DNA from: an uncultured bacterium
GTDB taxonomy: Bacteria; Verrucomicrobiota; Lentisphaeria; Victivallales; UBA1829
NCBI GenBank assembly: GCA_900548385.1
Contig: URKJ01000022.1
Location: 1 to 64,000 of the forward strand
Reading direction: 5' to 3'
Length of the DNA stretch: 64,000 bases
A model generated the notes under the pieces. It worked only from the letters and a program-made list of their open reading frames with translations. It was not told the DNA's origin and made no database searches. Made by a program: the position numbers and the translations under genes. Below, piece after piece: positions 17,892 through 27,089 of this stretch. Each line of letters starts with the position of its first letter. Position 1 is the first letter of the stretch.

Positions 17892-19327
17892 TTCAGCCGG
17901 TACACTTTCTGCATTCCGCGTTCCAGAAGCGGTTCCGGGCTGGCGGCGAGTCGGAACCGCTGTTTCAGTTTCTCAAGGTCCGCCCCGTTCCGGCAGACAA
18001 GCAGTGTACCGGGCGGAAGAGAGACTACCTGTCCGAAATCTGGCCGGTCATACAGGATCGCGGTATCCGGTACACCGTAATTCAGCAGAATGAAACGGAG
18101 CGACGGCGGATCGGCGTCGAAGTCGATGAAAACTGCTCCGTCCGGGGGCAGATTGGCGCGGATCGTTTTTACCGCTTCCATGGGGATGAACTCTTCCGAG
18201 ACCGGGTACGGGCAGAGAAGATCATCGGAGCCCGCGGGACCGAAAAGCAGACGCGAGACCGCCGGAGTCGCCGTCGGCGCAAGGAGAACCCACAGCAGAA
18301 CCGTCAGCAGGAAAAGAATCGTGCCGATCCGTCCCGCCGTCCGGAAATATTCCCGCGCGGGAATGACGAGAATGATGCACCAGATTCCGAAAAAGGGAAA
18401 GAAGATCCGCGGAAACGGCGGAACGTTCGCAGGAATCAGCAGGAACAGAGGCATGAGTGCGATCAGCAGAAAACCGAGCAGGCGCAGACGCAATGCCGGA
18501 CGGCGTTTCCAGAGTTTCCACGCTCCCGCCGATGCCGCCGCCAGCAACGGGAGAACGGAAACGCCGAATGCCGCATACAGATTCCAATATGCCGCGCCGT
18601 AGCCGGCCCATCCTTCCCGCAGGCGGGAAGCCGCAACGAGCTTCCCGAAGATATGCGCATAGAACAGCGGAACGCAAAGCACCGGAATCGCGGCAAGCAG
18701 AATCCAGCGTATCCGTTTTTCCGGATCGCGGAGAGCCGGGAGAAAAAACAGCGCTCCCGCCAGAAGAGCGAACAGTGCGGTGGGCATTACTCCGACAGCC
18801 AGAAAGCAGAACAGCAGGTAGAGAACGGCGGAACCGCAGACCGTTTTCCGCTTTATCCAGCGTTCCGCGGCAAGGAAGGCTGCGATGCAGAACAGCAGGG
18901 CGGCGGCGTACCCCCGCAGAGCGGTCGAGAACAGCACCATCGGGCCGGAGACCGCCAGAAGCGCGGAACATGCCGCTCCGGAAATGAGTCCGCCCCGCCG
19001 GATCAGAATCCGGCTTGACAGCCACAGCGCAATACTGCCTGTCATCAGCGAGAGCAGACGTAAAAACAGAATCCAGTTGTCCGTCAGCGTTCCGCCCGCC
19101 GAATTCCAGAGAGAGAGAAGCGTCGTGTAGACGATGTGATTGTTCGGAATCGGATAAGTAAACGGGATTTTCGCAAATCCGAGAGTGAGCCATCCAAGCG
19201 TGAGGACTTCGTCGAACCAGGGCGGACGGGTCAGGAACGGAATCGCCGCCAGACACAGGATCAGCACCGCGAGAAACGGAATGCGTTTTTTCCAGACGGA
19301 GAGTGCGGCTCGGTCAATCGGTCTCAT
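17888..19327 (-). CDS. Polytopic membrane protein, GT-C glycosyltransferase-like
   Basis: A 479-residue protein with about ten hydrophobic helices. The first loop has 'RPPWFDEVLTLGW', an acidic pair just after the first membrane segment, as in the GT-C/ArnT-PMT glycosyltransferase fold whose members use polyprenyl-phosphate sugars. The C-terminal ~100 residues are soluble. Donor and acceptor are unknown; the assignment rests on topology and the DE motif. The gene overlaps zwf by 14 bases and sbcC by four, so the three are translationally linked despite unrelated roles. Confidence 0.6.
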   Translation of the reverse strand: MRPIDRAALSVWKKRIPFLAVLILCLAAIPFLTRPPWFDEVLTLGWLTLGFAKIPFTYPIPNNHIVYTTLLSLWNSAGGTLTDNWILFLRLLSLMTGSIALWLSSRILIRRGGLISGAACSALLAVSGPMVLFSTALRGYAAALLFCIAAFLAAERWIKRKTVCGSAVLYLLFCFLAVGVMPTALFALLAGALFFLPALRDPEKRIRWILLAAIPVLCVPLFYAHIFGKLVAASRLREGWAGYGAAYWNLYAAFGVSVLPLLAAASAGAWKLWKRRPALRLRLLGFLLIALMPLFLLIPANVPPFPRIFFPFFGIWCIILVIPAREYFRTAGRIGTILFLLTVLLWVLLAPTATPAVSRLLFGPAGSDDLLCPYPVSEEFIPMEAVKTIRANLPPDGAVFIDFDADPPSLRFILLNYGVPDTAILYDRPDFGQVVSLPPGTLLVCRNGADLEKLKQRFRLAASPEPLLERGMQKVYRLK

Positions 19328-20864
19328 TCTTCCAAAGCACCTTGTCCATATCGGTGAGGGACTCCGCTTCTTTCGGTCCCCACGATCCGGCGGGGTAATG
19401 GAAGAGCGGCGGCACAGGCCCGCCCTCGCCGCGTTCCCAGACGTCGAGCACGGGAGTCAGGAGACTCCATGCGTGTTCGATGGTATCGTTGCGGATGAAC
19501 AGCGTCTGATCGCCGAGCATACAGTCGAGCAGGAGCCGTTCGTAGGCATCGGGCATGGTTTCGCCCGGTTCGAGGATGCTGGCGTATTTGAAATCCATGC
19601 TCAGCGCGCCCATGCAGAGCTTGGGGCCCGGCTGTTTCGCCTGAATGGTGAGTCGCAGACCCTCTTCCGGCTGGACGTTGAGGATCAGCTGGTTCGGGGT
19701 GAGGTCTTCCGCTTTGACGGGGGAGAAGATCGAGTGCGGGATCGGCTTGAAGTTGATGATGATCCGGCTGGTTTTCTCTTTCATCCGCTTTCCGCTGCGG
19801 AGATAGAAAGGAACGCCGTGCCAGCGCCAGTTGTCGATCAGCAGACGCATGGCGACGAATGTTTCCGTGTCGGAATCTGCGGGAATGCCGGGCTCGTCGG
19901 CGTAGGCGGGAACCGTTTCGCCGTTGATCTCTCCGGCTGAGTACTGGGCGCGGACGATGCTTTTTTCCAGATGTTTCGGATCGAACGGACGGATGCTGCG
20001 GAGGAGTTTGAGCTTCTCGGAACGGATGCTGTCGGCGTCGATCGAACCGGGATTTTCCATTGCGACGAGGGCGAGCATTTCCAGAATATGGTTTTGGAAC
20101 ATGTCGCGCAGGAGTCCGCTTTTATCGAAGTATCCGGCGCGCCGTTCCACGCCGACAGTTTCCGCAACGGTGATTTGAACGTTGTCGATGTACCGGGAAT
20201 TCCATACCGGTTCGAAGATGAGGTTTGCAAACCGGAGGATCATGATATTCTGCACGGTTTCCTTGCCGAGATAATGGTCGATGCGGTAAATCTGCCGTTC
20301 GTCGAGAGTTTTATGGAGTTCCCGGTCGAGCTCCTGAGCGGAAGCAAGGTCGCGTCCGAACGGTTTTTCAAGGATTACATGCCGCCATGGCACGCCGGAG
20401 GGAGTTTCCTTTGTCAATCCCGAAGCGCCGAGATGGTCCACGATATTGGAATAGAGCGCGGACGGCATTGCGAGGTAGAAGATACGTCCGAATGATCCGG
20501 GTTCTCCCCCGGCTTCGCGTTCCGCCTGATCGAGTTTTGCGCCGATCGCCTGATAAAACGCGGGGTCGTCATAATCCCCGTGAACATAGTGGACCCGGCG
20601 GAGAAATTCGCGGATATCATCGGAGCTTCCCTTGATCCATTTTGCGAGAAGAGCGTGAAAGGAAGAGTCGTCCAGTTCGGAACGGGCGCATCCGACGATC
20701 CGGGACTGCTCGTGGAGCAGCCCGCGCTTGAAGAGCTGGAAGAGCGCGGGGATCAGCTTTCTGCAGGAAAGATCTCCCGATGCTCCGAAGATTGCGATTG
20801 TGTTTGGTACGGGGGCGACTTCCAGACAGAAGCCGCCGCGCCATGTGTATTTGCCGTCAGCCAT
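19314..20864 (-). CDS. zwf: Glucose-6-phosphate 1-dehydrogenase
   Basis: Oxidises glucose 6-phosphate to 6-phosphogluconolactone with NADP+, the entry to the oxidative pentose-phosphate pathway. The 516-residue protein shows the Rossmann motif 'IAIFGASGDLSCRKLIPALF' and the active-site signature 'RIDHYLGKETVQNIM' followed by 'RFANLIFEPVWN'. The C-terminal domain is typical, including 'VPFYLRSGKRM'. Length is normal. The ATG follows GGGAGGG. It is the first gene of a minus-strand operon with a membrane protein and sbcC. Confidence 0.96.
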   Translation of the reverse strand: MADGKYTWRGGFCLEVAPVPNTIAIFGASGDLSCRKLIPALFQLFKRGLLHEQSRIVGCARSELDDSSFHALLAKWIKGSSDDIREFLRRVHYVHGDYDDPAFYQAIGAKLDQAEREAGGEPGSFGRIFYLAMPSALYSNIVDHLGASGLTKETPSGVPWRHVILEKPFGRDLASAQELDRELHKTLDERQIYRIDHYLGKETVQNIMILRFANLIFEPVWNSRYIDNVQITVAETVGVERRAGYFDKSGLLRDMFQNHILEMLALVAMENPGSIDADSIRSEKLKLLRSIRPFDPKHLEKSIVRAQYSAGEINGETVPAYADEPGIPADSDTETFVAMRLLIDNWRWHGVPFYLRSGKRMKEKTSRIIINFKPIPHSIFSPVKAEDLTPNQLILNVQPEEGLRLTIQAKQPGPKLCMGALSMDFKYASILEPGETMPDAYERLLLDCMLGDQTLFIRNDTIEHAWSLLTPVLDVWERGEGGPVPPLFHYPAGSWGPKEAESLTDMDKVLWKNETD

Positions 20865-20895
20865 AATTTCCCTCCCGATAGTGTTTTTAAGGAGT

Positions 20896-20923
20896 AAAAT
20901 AATCTGCTTTCCGGTAAAATCAA
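20896..20923 (-). promoter_or_regulatory. Candidate promoter of the zwf operon
   Basis: On the minus strand TTGATT (20923-20918), a 16-base spacer and TATTTT (20901-20896), about 32 bases before the zwf ATG. It overlaps the terminator-like hairpin of the gene upstream. Confidence 0.35.
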
Positions 20924-20950
20924 TCCCGGAACGGAATTTTCTTCCGGGAT
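20923..20950 (-). terminator. Hairpin after the GH13-like gene
   Basis: ATCCCGGAA (20923-20931) and TTCCGGGAT (20942-20950) form a 9-base stem just past the stop codon of the minus-strand gene at 20961. The following minus-strand sequence TGATTTT is only moderately T-rich. Confidence 0.45.
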
Positions 20951-20960
20951 CTGAAAGAGG

Positions 20961-23900
20961 TTACTCCGCGGTGAGGCGGTCGGGACACTCCACTTCAAGG
21001 AATGTTGCCGGAATCTGATTTTTGTATTCCAGATTCAGCGTGGGGGCAAATCCGTCTTCCCGGAGCGTGAAATGGAAGAGTTTTTTCATCCGGCTTTTCC
21101 CGGCGGGAAGTTTCAGCCGGAAAGATTCTTCCATCGGTTTGCCGGACTTGTTCCAACAACGGATCCGGATATCCAGTGTCAGCGGACGGACCGGGTTGTA
21201 CAGCGTCAGTTCCAGCGTATAACGTTTTCCCGCCTGGAGAATTCCCGGATTCAGACTTTTCCACAGGTATGGATCCGGGTTCCAGAGCCGCCAGAGATTG
21301 CCTTTTTTATGTGCCCGGTAGAATGCAAATTCAAATCCGCCGTCTTCCGGAGAGACTTCCGCCGGATCGTTTTTGCAGACCGGTTCGGGTGTTGCTTTTC
21401 CGGTCAGCTCCATGCCGAACTTCTGCCACTTGCGCGGAGCGTTGTCTGCTCCCCAGGAGAATGCCCCGCCGGGAAGTGGGCGGACTGCATCGGAGTTTTC
21501 CGCAATGACTGGACGGAATTCCGCATCGGCTGTTCCTTTCCAGACCGGCAGACTCATGGTATCTCCGATGCTGTTCCGGTAGCGGCAGGAGAGGTGAATG
21601 GAGCCATCTGCCGGGAAGCGGTATTCCGTGCACACTTCGAACGGGAACGGGAGTTGGCGTTTCAGAAATTGCGCCTCTCCCTGAAATTCAAGGATCAGGT
21701 CACCTTTTTCTTCCCGGAACGAAACCCGTGTTTCCGGATCGAAGCGTGTTGCCGCTCCGTTTTTCAGAGAAACGGACTGATTGCGGAGCAGGACTTTTCC
21801 GCGTCGTTTGTCGAAAAATTCCAGAATTCCGCCGCCGGCGCGGGCAAGCCGGATCCGGTAATCGGGGTGCTCCGCGATCCAGGCGAGTCCATCGAATGTG
21901 AGAGAGCGTTCTCCGCTTTTCCAGACCGGAGCGTTGGTTTGCCGGAGCCGTTCACCGACCGGACGGCATTGCAGTTCCGGCAGGTCCGTGATCAGCTCGA
22001 ATCCCTGTTTCACATTACGCATGACGAGTCCGGCATCGGGAGGAAGCGTGATCGCCATTCCGCGCCCGTCTTTGCGGAAGATCCGGATTTCCGGCGCGGC
22101 AGGATGGAGCGGATTGAACCGGGAATCCCAGATCCGGTTGGAGTCGGACGGTGTCCGGAGAGTTTGACGGTGGTAAAGGATTTCCCAGTCGCGGAAGCTG
22201 TGCCAGTCTTCGATCAGTCCCTCTACGGTATTGATCTGATAGCTGCAGCCGTCGGGAATCAGGAAACGTCCGTTTTCTTTTTTGGAGTTCAGCACTTCCC
22301 CTTTTCCGGCGACGGCTGTTTGCGGAATATTCAGGTTTGAACCGGTGAGAACGGCACATTCCCACGGCAGCAGATGAAGCGTTGTTCCGGCGGGACGGTT
22401 GTTCAGAACATCATGGCGGAGTTTCAAGTCTGCCGGAACGGAGAGTTCTGCGGAGATTTCCCGCCCGGAGAAGTTGATGGCGACCACTGTTCCTCCCCGT
22501 CGCATGAGAAAAATTTCCGGTGCGGAGGAGCGGACGGACCGGAAGTCCGCTTTTGCCCGCCGCAGGTCGGGAATGGCGGCACGGACGGCGTTGAGCTTGC
22601 GCAGGTATTCGCCGAATCCATTGTCATTGTCGCCGTATCCGAGCGGTACGCCGGGAACGAACCAGTTCCATGCGAGCAGGGCTTTGGAGACTCCGTAACC
22701 GGCGAACTGACGCGAGATCAGGTTATCATTGGAAACCAGATAACGCATGAGAACCACGCCGGGCAGATCGGAGAGCTGCTGATCCTCCAGCCAGGTCCGC
22801 AGACCGGTGACGAACTGTTCCGGCGGCAGCGCGATCAGCTTGTGGATCAGCTGACAGGAAAGCAGGTCGTAGAGCAGATCTCCTTTTGTGGAGAACGGAA
22901 AGCCTTGGACTTCAAGCAGTGTGACGGCATCCGGCGTGATTTCTTTCGCGGCGCTGCGGATGGTTTCCGCCATGCGCAGTCCGCCGGCAAGCGTACTGTA
23001 GCTCGCTCTGGGCGCGGCGGGTGCGGGCATGGAGCCGTATTCGTTCAGAAATCTGTTCCAGCGTTCCGGCGGGACGGTACGGGTGGTCGGTTTCGGGTTG
23101 TAACGGTTCTGAAATTGAACGACATTCGGGATTTTTGAGGGAAAACCGCGGCGTCTCCAATTCGGCATTGAGCTGCCGCCGATTGCATCCACGCGAAAAC
23201 CGGAAATTCCCATCCGCATATAAAACCGGGTTACGTCCGCCATATAACGGTTCCATTCCGGACTGTAGAAGTCCTTGGGACGGCTGTTGAGGATGTAACC
23301 GGTTTCGCCGAACAGATAATGGATGAGGGAGACGGGGGAAGTGCCGCCGTGAGGAACGATGTCCTGAAGCACGCGGATGCCGTTCTGCCGCAGTTCCCGC
23401 ACCATGGCGCGGTATTCGTCCCAGCTGCCGAGCGGGTATTCCGGCTTGTAGTAATCATTCGGGTTATAACTGACGGTTCCCTCCTGAACGGGAAGAAACC
23501 ACACCGTGTTGAATCCAAGTTCCCGGATGCGTTTGCTCACTCCTTTCCGGAAATCCTGAAACGTCGCCATTTTGAACCGTTCCAGATCCATGCCGAAAAT
23601 CGCCATATCCTGTACCCATTCCGGGCGGTCGGCAGGGGTGTGGAGACCGTTTTCCGCGAGACAGGCGGGAAGATGCTGTTCAAACAGCGTCTTCAATGCG
23701 GTTCCGGGCGCTGCATAGAGTTCAAAGCCGGTGATGTGCTGAACCTGTCCTTTTTCCGCCCATCCGGCGGTGTCGACCGGGATTTCCAACGCGACACTGT
23801 CCGGCAGCCGTTTCAGAGCGATTCCCGCACTTTCCGTTTTTTGTTCGGGAATGACGAGCACACCGGGCGAGACCGCCAGAAACTTGACGTGCGGCGCTGT

Positions 23901-24917
23901 TCTCCACCAGGTTCGCGACGGGAGATCGCGGAATTTTCCTTTGCGTTCACTTTCCGGATGTCCTGTTGTGGAGAAGTTGCCGAAGACATGCATTTTATCG
24001 TGGAAGAAGGTTCCCGGATAGAAATATTCTCCTTCTGCAGGCAGGGAGAGGGAATAGATGAAGCGGCGGAATTTTTTAAGTTCATTTCCGCGCGGGGCGA
24101 GTTCGGCGTTGACACGGATCCGGGCATCGTCCACAAAACGGATCCGCTCCCGCATTTCCCAGTCGCGGTTCCCGCGGGAGAGTGTCACTGTACCGGATGC
24201 TTCATCAAACTCAACGTGTTCCGGATTTAATGTCTGGCGGCTGCCGCCGTCATTGAAATAGAATGAAGAGCGGTTGGAGGGATTTTTCAGGATCAGTGCG
24301 TTGCCTGCCCGGAGTTCAAGCCAGTTTCCGCTTCCGCGGTCGATTTTCAGTTCCCAGCCGTGTTTCCGGTATGTTACGGGATCCGGAGGCTCCGGTTGAC
24401 GGATCTCATCATTCCGGAGAGGCCGGAATCCGCCGCTGACAACTGTTTCTTCCCCGCCGTGAACGTTGAATTCGCAAAAGACAGTGTCCTGTACGGAATA
24501 GGGGATTTCCGCTGTACCGGAGGTGAACAGTTCCGGTGCTTTTTTCGGGTATTGCCATTTGACGGAACGGGTGTTCTGAATTTTGAAATCCCGGAGAGCG
24601 GCGTAATCGGGGAGTCCCGGTTTTTTGCCGGTCCAGGATGCGGTCAGCCGGATCCGTGTGGTCCGGCTGGATTTGAACCGGAATTCGATATTCTGCCATT
24701 GACTTCCGGTTTCGGAGCCGAGGACCCAGAGCCAGCGCCGGTTCAGATTTTTTTTGTTTTTCACCCAGTCGGGCGTCTCGAATACGATGTTGGAGCTGCA
24801 GGATGTTTTTTCCAGAACCGCATCCGGAGAGATTGCAACCACGTCCATGCGGAAGCGTCCGGCGGAACAGGTCGCCGCGATAGTCAGAAGCAGGAGAAGC
24901 GGAAAGAGCCTTGGCAT
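20961..24917 (-). CDS. Giant secreted GH13-like (alpha-amylase superfamily) enzyme (cassette C)
   Basis: A 1318-residue exported protein with a signal peptide (about 1-19). About 420 residues of beta-rich sequence precede a (beta/alpha)8 region from about residue 430, and ~450 residues follow it. Four GH13-like regions can be picked out: 'LQDIVPHGG' (region I), 'GFRVDAIGG' with nucleophile Asp577, 'LLEVQG' with acid/base Glu669, and 'LVSNDN' with Asp731. The usual His of 'NHD' is Asn here and region I lacks the usual Asn-His pair. The catalytic triad is complete, so activity on alpha-glucans or related sugars is plausible. It lies 23 bases behind the pseudopilin and probably shares its transcript. 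Confidence 0.75.
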   Translation of the reverse strand: MPRLFPLLLLLTIAATCSAGRFRMDVVAISPDAVLEKTSCSSNIVFETPDWVKNKKNLNRRWLWVLGSETGSQWQNIEFRFKSSRTTRIRLTASWTGKKPGLPDYAALRDFKIQNTRSVKWQYPKKAPELFTSGTAEIPYSVQDTVFCEFNVHGGEETVVSGGFRPLRNDEIRQPEPPDPVTYRKHGWELKIDRGSGNWLELRAGNALILKNPSNRSSFYFNDGGSRQTLNPEHVEFDEASGTVTLSRGNRDWEMRERIRFVDDARIRVNAELAPRGNELKKFRRFIYSLSLPAEGEYFYPGTFFHDKMHVFGNFSTTGHPESERKGKFRDLPSRTWWRTAPHVKFLAVSPGVLVIPEQKTESAGIALKRLPDSVALEIPVDTAGWAEKGQVQHITGFELYAAPGTALKTLFEQHLPACLAENGLHTPADRPEWVQDMAIFGMDLERFKMATFQDFRKGVSKRIRELGFNTVWFLPVQEGTVSYNPNDYYKPEYPLGSWDEYRAMVRELRQNGIRVLQDIVPHGGTSPVSLIHYLFGETGYILNSRPKDFYSPEWNRYMADVTRFYMRMGISGFRVDAIGGSSMPNWRRRGFPSKIPNVVQFQNRYNPKPTTRTVPPERWNRFLNEYGSMPAPAAPRASYSTLAGGLRMAETIRSAAKEITPDAVTLLEVQGFPFSTKGDLLYDLLSCQLIHKLIALPPEQFVTGLRTWLEDQQLSDLPGVVLMRYLVSNDNLISRQFAGYGVSKALLAWNWFVPGVPLGYGDNDNGFGEYLRKLNAVRAAIPDLRRAKADFRSVRSSAPEIFLMRRGGTVVAINFSGREISAELSVPADLKLRHDVLNNRPAGTTLHLLPWECAVLTGSNLNIPQTAVAGKGEVLNSKKENGRFLIPDGCSYQINTVEGLIEDWHSFRDWEILYHRQTLRTPSDSNRIWDSRFNPLHPAAPEIRIFRKDGRGMAITLPPDAGLVMRNVKQGFELITDLPELQCRPVGERLRQTNAPVWKSGERSLTFDGLAWIAEHPDYRIRLARAGGGILEFFDKRRGKVLLRNQSVSLKNGAATRFDPETRVSFREEKGDLILEFQGEAQFLKRQLPFPFEVCTEYRFPADGSIHLSCRYRNSIGDTMSLPVWKGTADAEFRPVIAENSDAVRPLPGGAFSWGADNAPRKWQKFGMELTGKATPEPVCKNDPAEVSPEDGGFEFAFYRAHKKGNLWRLWNPDPYLWKSLNPGILQAGKRYTLELTLYNPVRPLTLDIRIRCWNKSGKPMEESFRLKLPAGKSRMKKLFHFTLREDGFAPTLNLEYKNQIPATFLEVECPDRLTAE

Positions 24918-24940
24918 GATGAATATCCTTTCTTGGTGTT

Positions 24941-25762
24941 TTATTGAATTTTTTCCAACAGGCCGGAGAAGTTCCGGTAGCGGCGGATTCCGCTGTCCTT
25001 GAGAGCGGAACGACCGGATGCCGCTGCATGACCGTCCAGAAAAGCGGTGTTGACATGTTGTCCATGCAGGGCCGTGAGAACTCCGCCGTCAGTGCTGTCG
25101 TTTGTGTCATTGCTGACCAGATTGAGGGCGGATGGATGCTGCGCCATGGTCGCAGTTGCGGACGTTTTCCGCATGACATCGCCGATGATGAGATGTTTGG
25201 ATGGCGGAGCTTTCGCGGAAGAATAGTTCGTCCACCAGCTGCCATCGTTGCATCCGGGGGAAGCCGCAACGCCCAGACAGAATTTCTTGGTGCAGTGGGT
25301 ATCGGCGAATCCGCTTCCCGCGGTGTGGCCGACGGCTCTGCCCCATTCCAGAATCCCGAACGCCTTGAATGCCACGTTGCCGACATTGTTTGGCTTGAGT
25401 TCTCCGTTGGAGACACGGACCGCTTCCGGGCAGACCGCGCTTTTTCCATTTTTCAAGTAGCCGCCGTGATAAAGAAAATTGTATGTGCTTACGAATTCGT
25501 AGGTGACGTTTTCCAGCGTATAACTTTGTTTGTCATAATATCCGATCGGCATCCATTCGGAGCTGTCGCCTGCATACAGTGTCAATGCGCTAATATATTG
25601 CTTCTGATTGCTGAGGCAGAGAATGGCCGATGCCTTGCTTCTTGCCGATTGGAGCGCCGGCAGCAGAAGCGATGCAAGAATTGCAATAATTGAGATAACA
25701 ATGAGGAGTTCTATAAGGGTGAATTGATAATTCCTCATTCCGATTGTTTTTCCGTTTGTCAT
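24941..25762 (-). CDS. Pseudopilin-like protein with H-X9-DG motif (cassette C)
   Basis: A 273-residue protein. Leader then 'FTLIELLIVISIIAILASLL', the prepilin cleavage/methylation motif and hydrophobic helix. 'HGQHVNTAFLDG' near the C-terminus fits H-X9-DG. The ATG at 25762 is chosen over an earlier in-frame start because AAAGGAGGATC stands at the right distance and because the ATG overlaps the regulator stop as ATGA (25759-25762). It is followed by the GH13-like enzyme. Function unknown, presumably linked to that enzyme. Confidence 0.85.
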   Translation of the reverse strand: MTNGKTIGMRNYQFTLIELLIVISIIAILASLLLPALQSARSKASAILCLSNQKQYISALTLYAGDSSEWMPIGYYDKQSYTLENVTYEFVSTYNFLYHGGYLKNGKSAVCPEAVRVSNGELKPNNVGNVAFKAFGILEWGRAVGHTAGSGFADTHCTKKFCLGVAASPGCNDGSWWTNYSSAKAPPSKHLIIGDVMRKTSATATMAQHPSALNLVSNDTNDSTDGGVLTALHGQHVNTAFLDGHAAASGRSALKDSGIRRYRNFSGLLEKIQ

Positions 25763-26748
25763 ACAGGATCCTCCTTTATGCTTGTTTGATTGATAGGTTT
25801 TAAATGAAATTCCATAGTGCAGCCATCCGGCTGTTCTCCCCGGAACATGGCTTCCAGCATATCGGCGGCTTTCCGGCATGCCGCCCGCCGCGGAGATTCG
25901 AACCGCCAGTAGGGAAGCGGTTTCTCCGACTGTGTCAGTAAAAACGGTTTGCAGTCCTGAGCGCTGAGACCGCGCTTTTGCAGAAGTGCGTGAAATTCCG
26001 CCAGATATTCTTCCGGCAGAAAAATTCCGCCGGGCAGTCCGGGAGCCGCTTCCAGTTCGGAAAACTCTTTCCGGAGCAGTCTGAGTCCGCTGTTTCTCAG
26101 TTCCGTTTTAAGCTGCGGAGGCAGACTGAGCTCTGTGCAGAGAATCAGACCGCTGCCGTTGAGAAGCTGCTTCAGTTCTTCCACCGCATCATGATAGGAA
26201 TACTGAATGGCGGGGACGTGTTTGCCGCCGCAGTTGACTCCGACTACGGGGATTCTGCCGATGGCTTCTTCGAGGATGCCGGGGGTACAGCTGTAACCGA
26301 CGATGCCGTCTGCATAACAGTGATCCAGTTCATATTTGCAGTCTTCCGGAGTGACCGGGTTTCCTGTCAGGAAACGGACAATAAAATTCTTCTTTGAAAA
26401 TTCGTCCAGCAGCACGGAAAGCGTACGCATTGCCGGAGGATCAAGGAAAAACATGTCGCCGCTCATCATTTTGATTCCGATCAGTTTCGGGGGAACCTGT
26501 CTGGAGACGCAGAGCGCTTTTGACGGATTGGTGAAAGTCCCGATTCCCCGGCGGGTGATCAGATAATTTTCATGAACCATTTTTTCCACAGCGGCGCGTA
26601 CGGTTCCCCGCGCGACGGAGAATTTTTCCGCCAGACTGCGTGACGACTGGATTTTAACCGACTGATTGCCGTTCCGCAGGATCAGATTCATCACATAGTG
26701 ACGGATCTTCGCGGTCTCTGTCAGAAAGTTTTTTGATTCGGTTTCCAT
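25759..26748 (-). CDS. GntR-type transcription regulator with effector domain (cassette C)
   Basis: A 329-residue protein with an N-terminal winged helix ('SRSLAEKFSVARGTVRAAVE', then 'NYLITRRGIGTFTNP', residues ~35-78). A ~240-residue domain resembling LacI-type sugar-binding domains follows. Same architecture as the regulator at 777, with clearly different sequence. It is the first gene of cassette C and its stop codon overlaps the pseudopilin start, giving translational coupling. A consensus promoter and a direct-repeat operator candidate lie just upstream, pointing to autoregulation (inference). Confidence 0.85.
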   Translation of the reverse strand: METESKNFLTETAKIRHYVMNLILRNGNQSVKIQSSRSLAEKFSVARGTVRAAVEKMVHENYLITRRGIGTFTNPSKALCVSRQVPPKLIGIKMMSGDMFFLDPPAMRTLSVLLDEFSKKNFIVRFLTGNPVTPEDCKYELDHCYADGIVGYSCTPGILEEAIGRIPVVGVNCGGKHVPAIQYSYHDAVEELKQLLNGSGLILCTELSLPPQLKTELRNSGLRLLRKEFSELEAAPGLPGGIFLPEEYLAEFHALLQKRGLSAQDCKPFLLTQSEKPLPYWRFESPRRAACRKAADMLEAMFRGEQPDGCTMEFHLKPINQTSIKEDPV

Positions 26749-26784
26749 CCCGTTTCCTTCCGGTGTCGATGTTGTTTAAGACTA

Positions 26785-26801
26785 GCCCACCTATGGCCCA
26801 C
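26785..26801 (-). promoter_or_regulatory. Direct-repeat operator candidate at the cassette C promoter
   Basis: GTGGGC occurs twice on the minus strand, 11 bases apart (one helical turn), at 26801-26796 and 26790-26785. This is immediately downstream of the -10 box at 26809-26814, where a repressor would block initiation. Confidence 0.4.
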
Positions 26802-26808
26802 TTTATAT

Positions 26809-26836
26809 ATTATACAATATTTCCTGGAAATGTCAA
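26809..26836 (-). promoter_or_regulatory. Sigma70-type promoter of cassette C
   Basis: Minus-strand TTGACA (26836-26831), a 16-base spacer and TATAAT (26814-26809): both boxes are perfect consensus. About 60 bases before the regulator ATG. Confidence 0.7.
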
Positions 26837-26978
26837 TCCCCTGTTTGCAATTTTTATTAAAAATAACGGTTTCCGGATCCGGATTGCCATGGAATTTTCT
26901 TATACAATAAATGTTTGCCGGTATGCGTTTGTTTTTCGGGATATGGAGAGGGAAAACGGACAAAAATCTTGTTTTCCA

Positions 26979-27007
26979 TTGGATTTTTTGAAAAATCTCT
27001 GTATATT
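26979..27007 (+). promoter_or_regulatory. Promoter of the lipoprotein pair
   Basis: TTGGAT (26979-26984), a 17-base spacer and TATATT (27002-27007), about 80 bases before the first lipoprotein ATG. Confidence 0.45.
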
Positions 27008-27089
27008 TTAAAGTAAAGAAGTTTTTCGCCGGATTCCGGAGAAAACCGGAACGGAAAACTTACCCAAACAAAGGAAAGGAATTCGCAAA

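Larger units (their letters stand above)
26749..27089. other. Divergent regulatory gap between cassette C and the lipoprotein pair
   Basis: A 341-base AT-rich gap between divergent transcripts. It holds a minus-strand promoter with operator candidate for cassette C and a plus-strand promoter for the lipoproteins. No gene is visible. Confidence 0.6.

Noticed and set aside
14574..18080. Plus-strand open frames opposite sbcC (for example 14574-15875 and 16341-17444)
   Set aside because: Phe/Arg/Gln-rich antisense shadows of sbcC coiled-coil codons.
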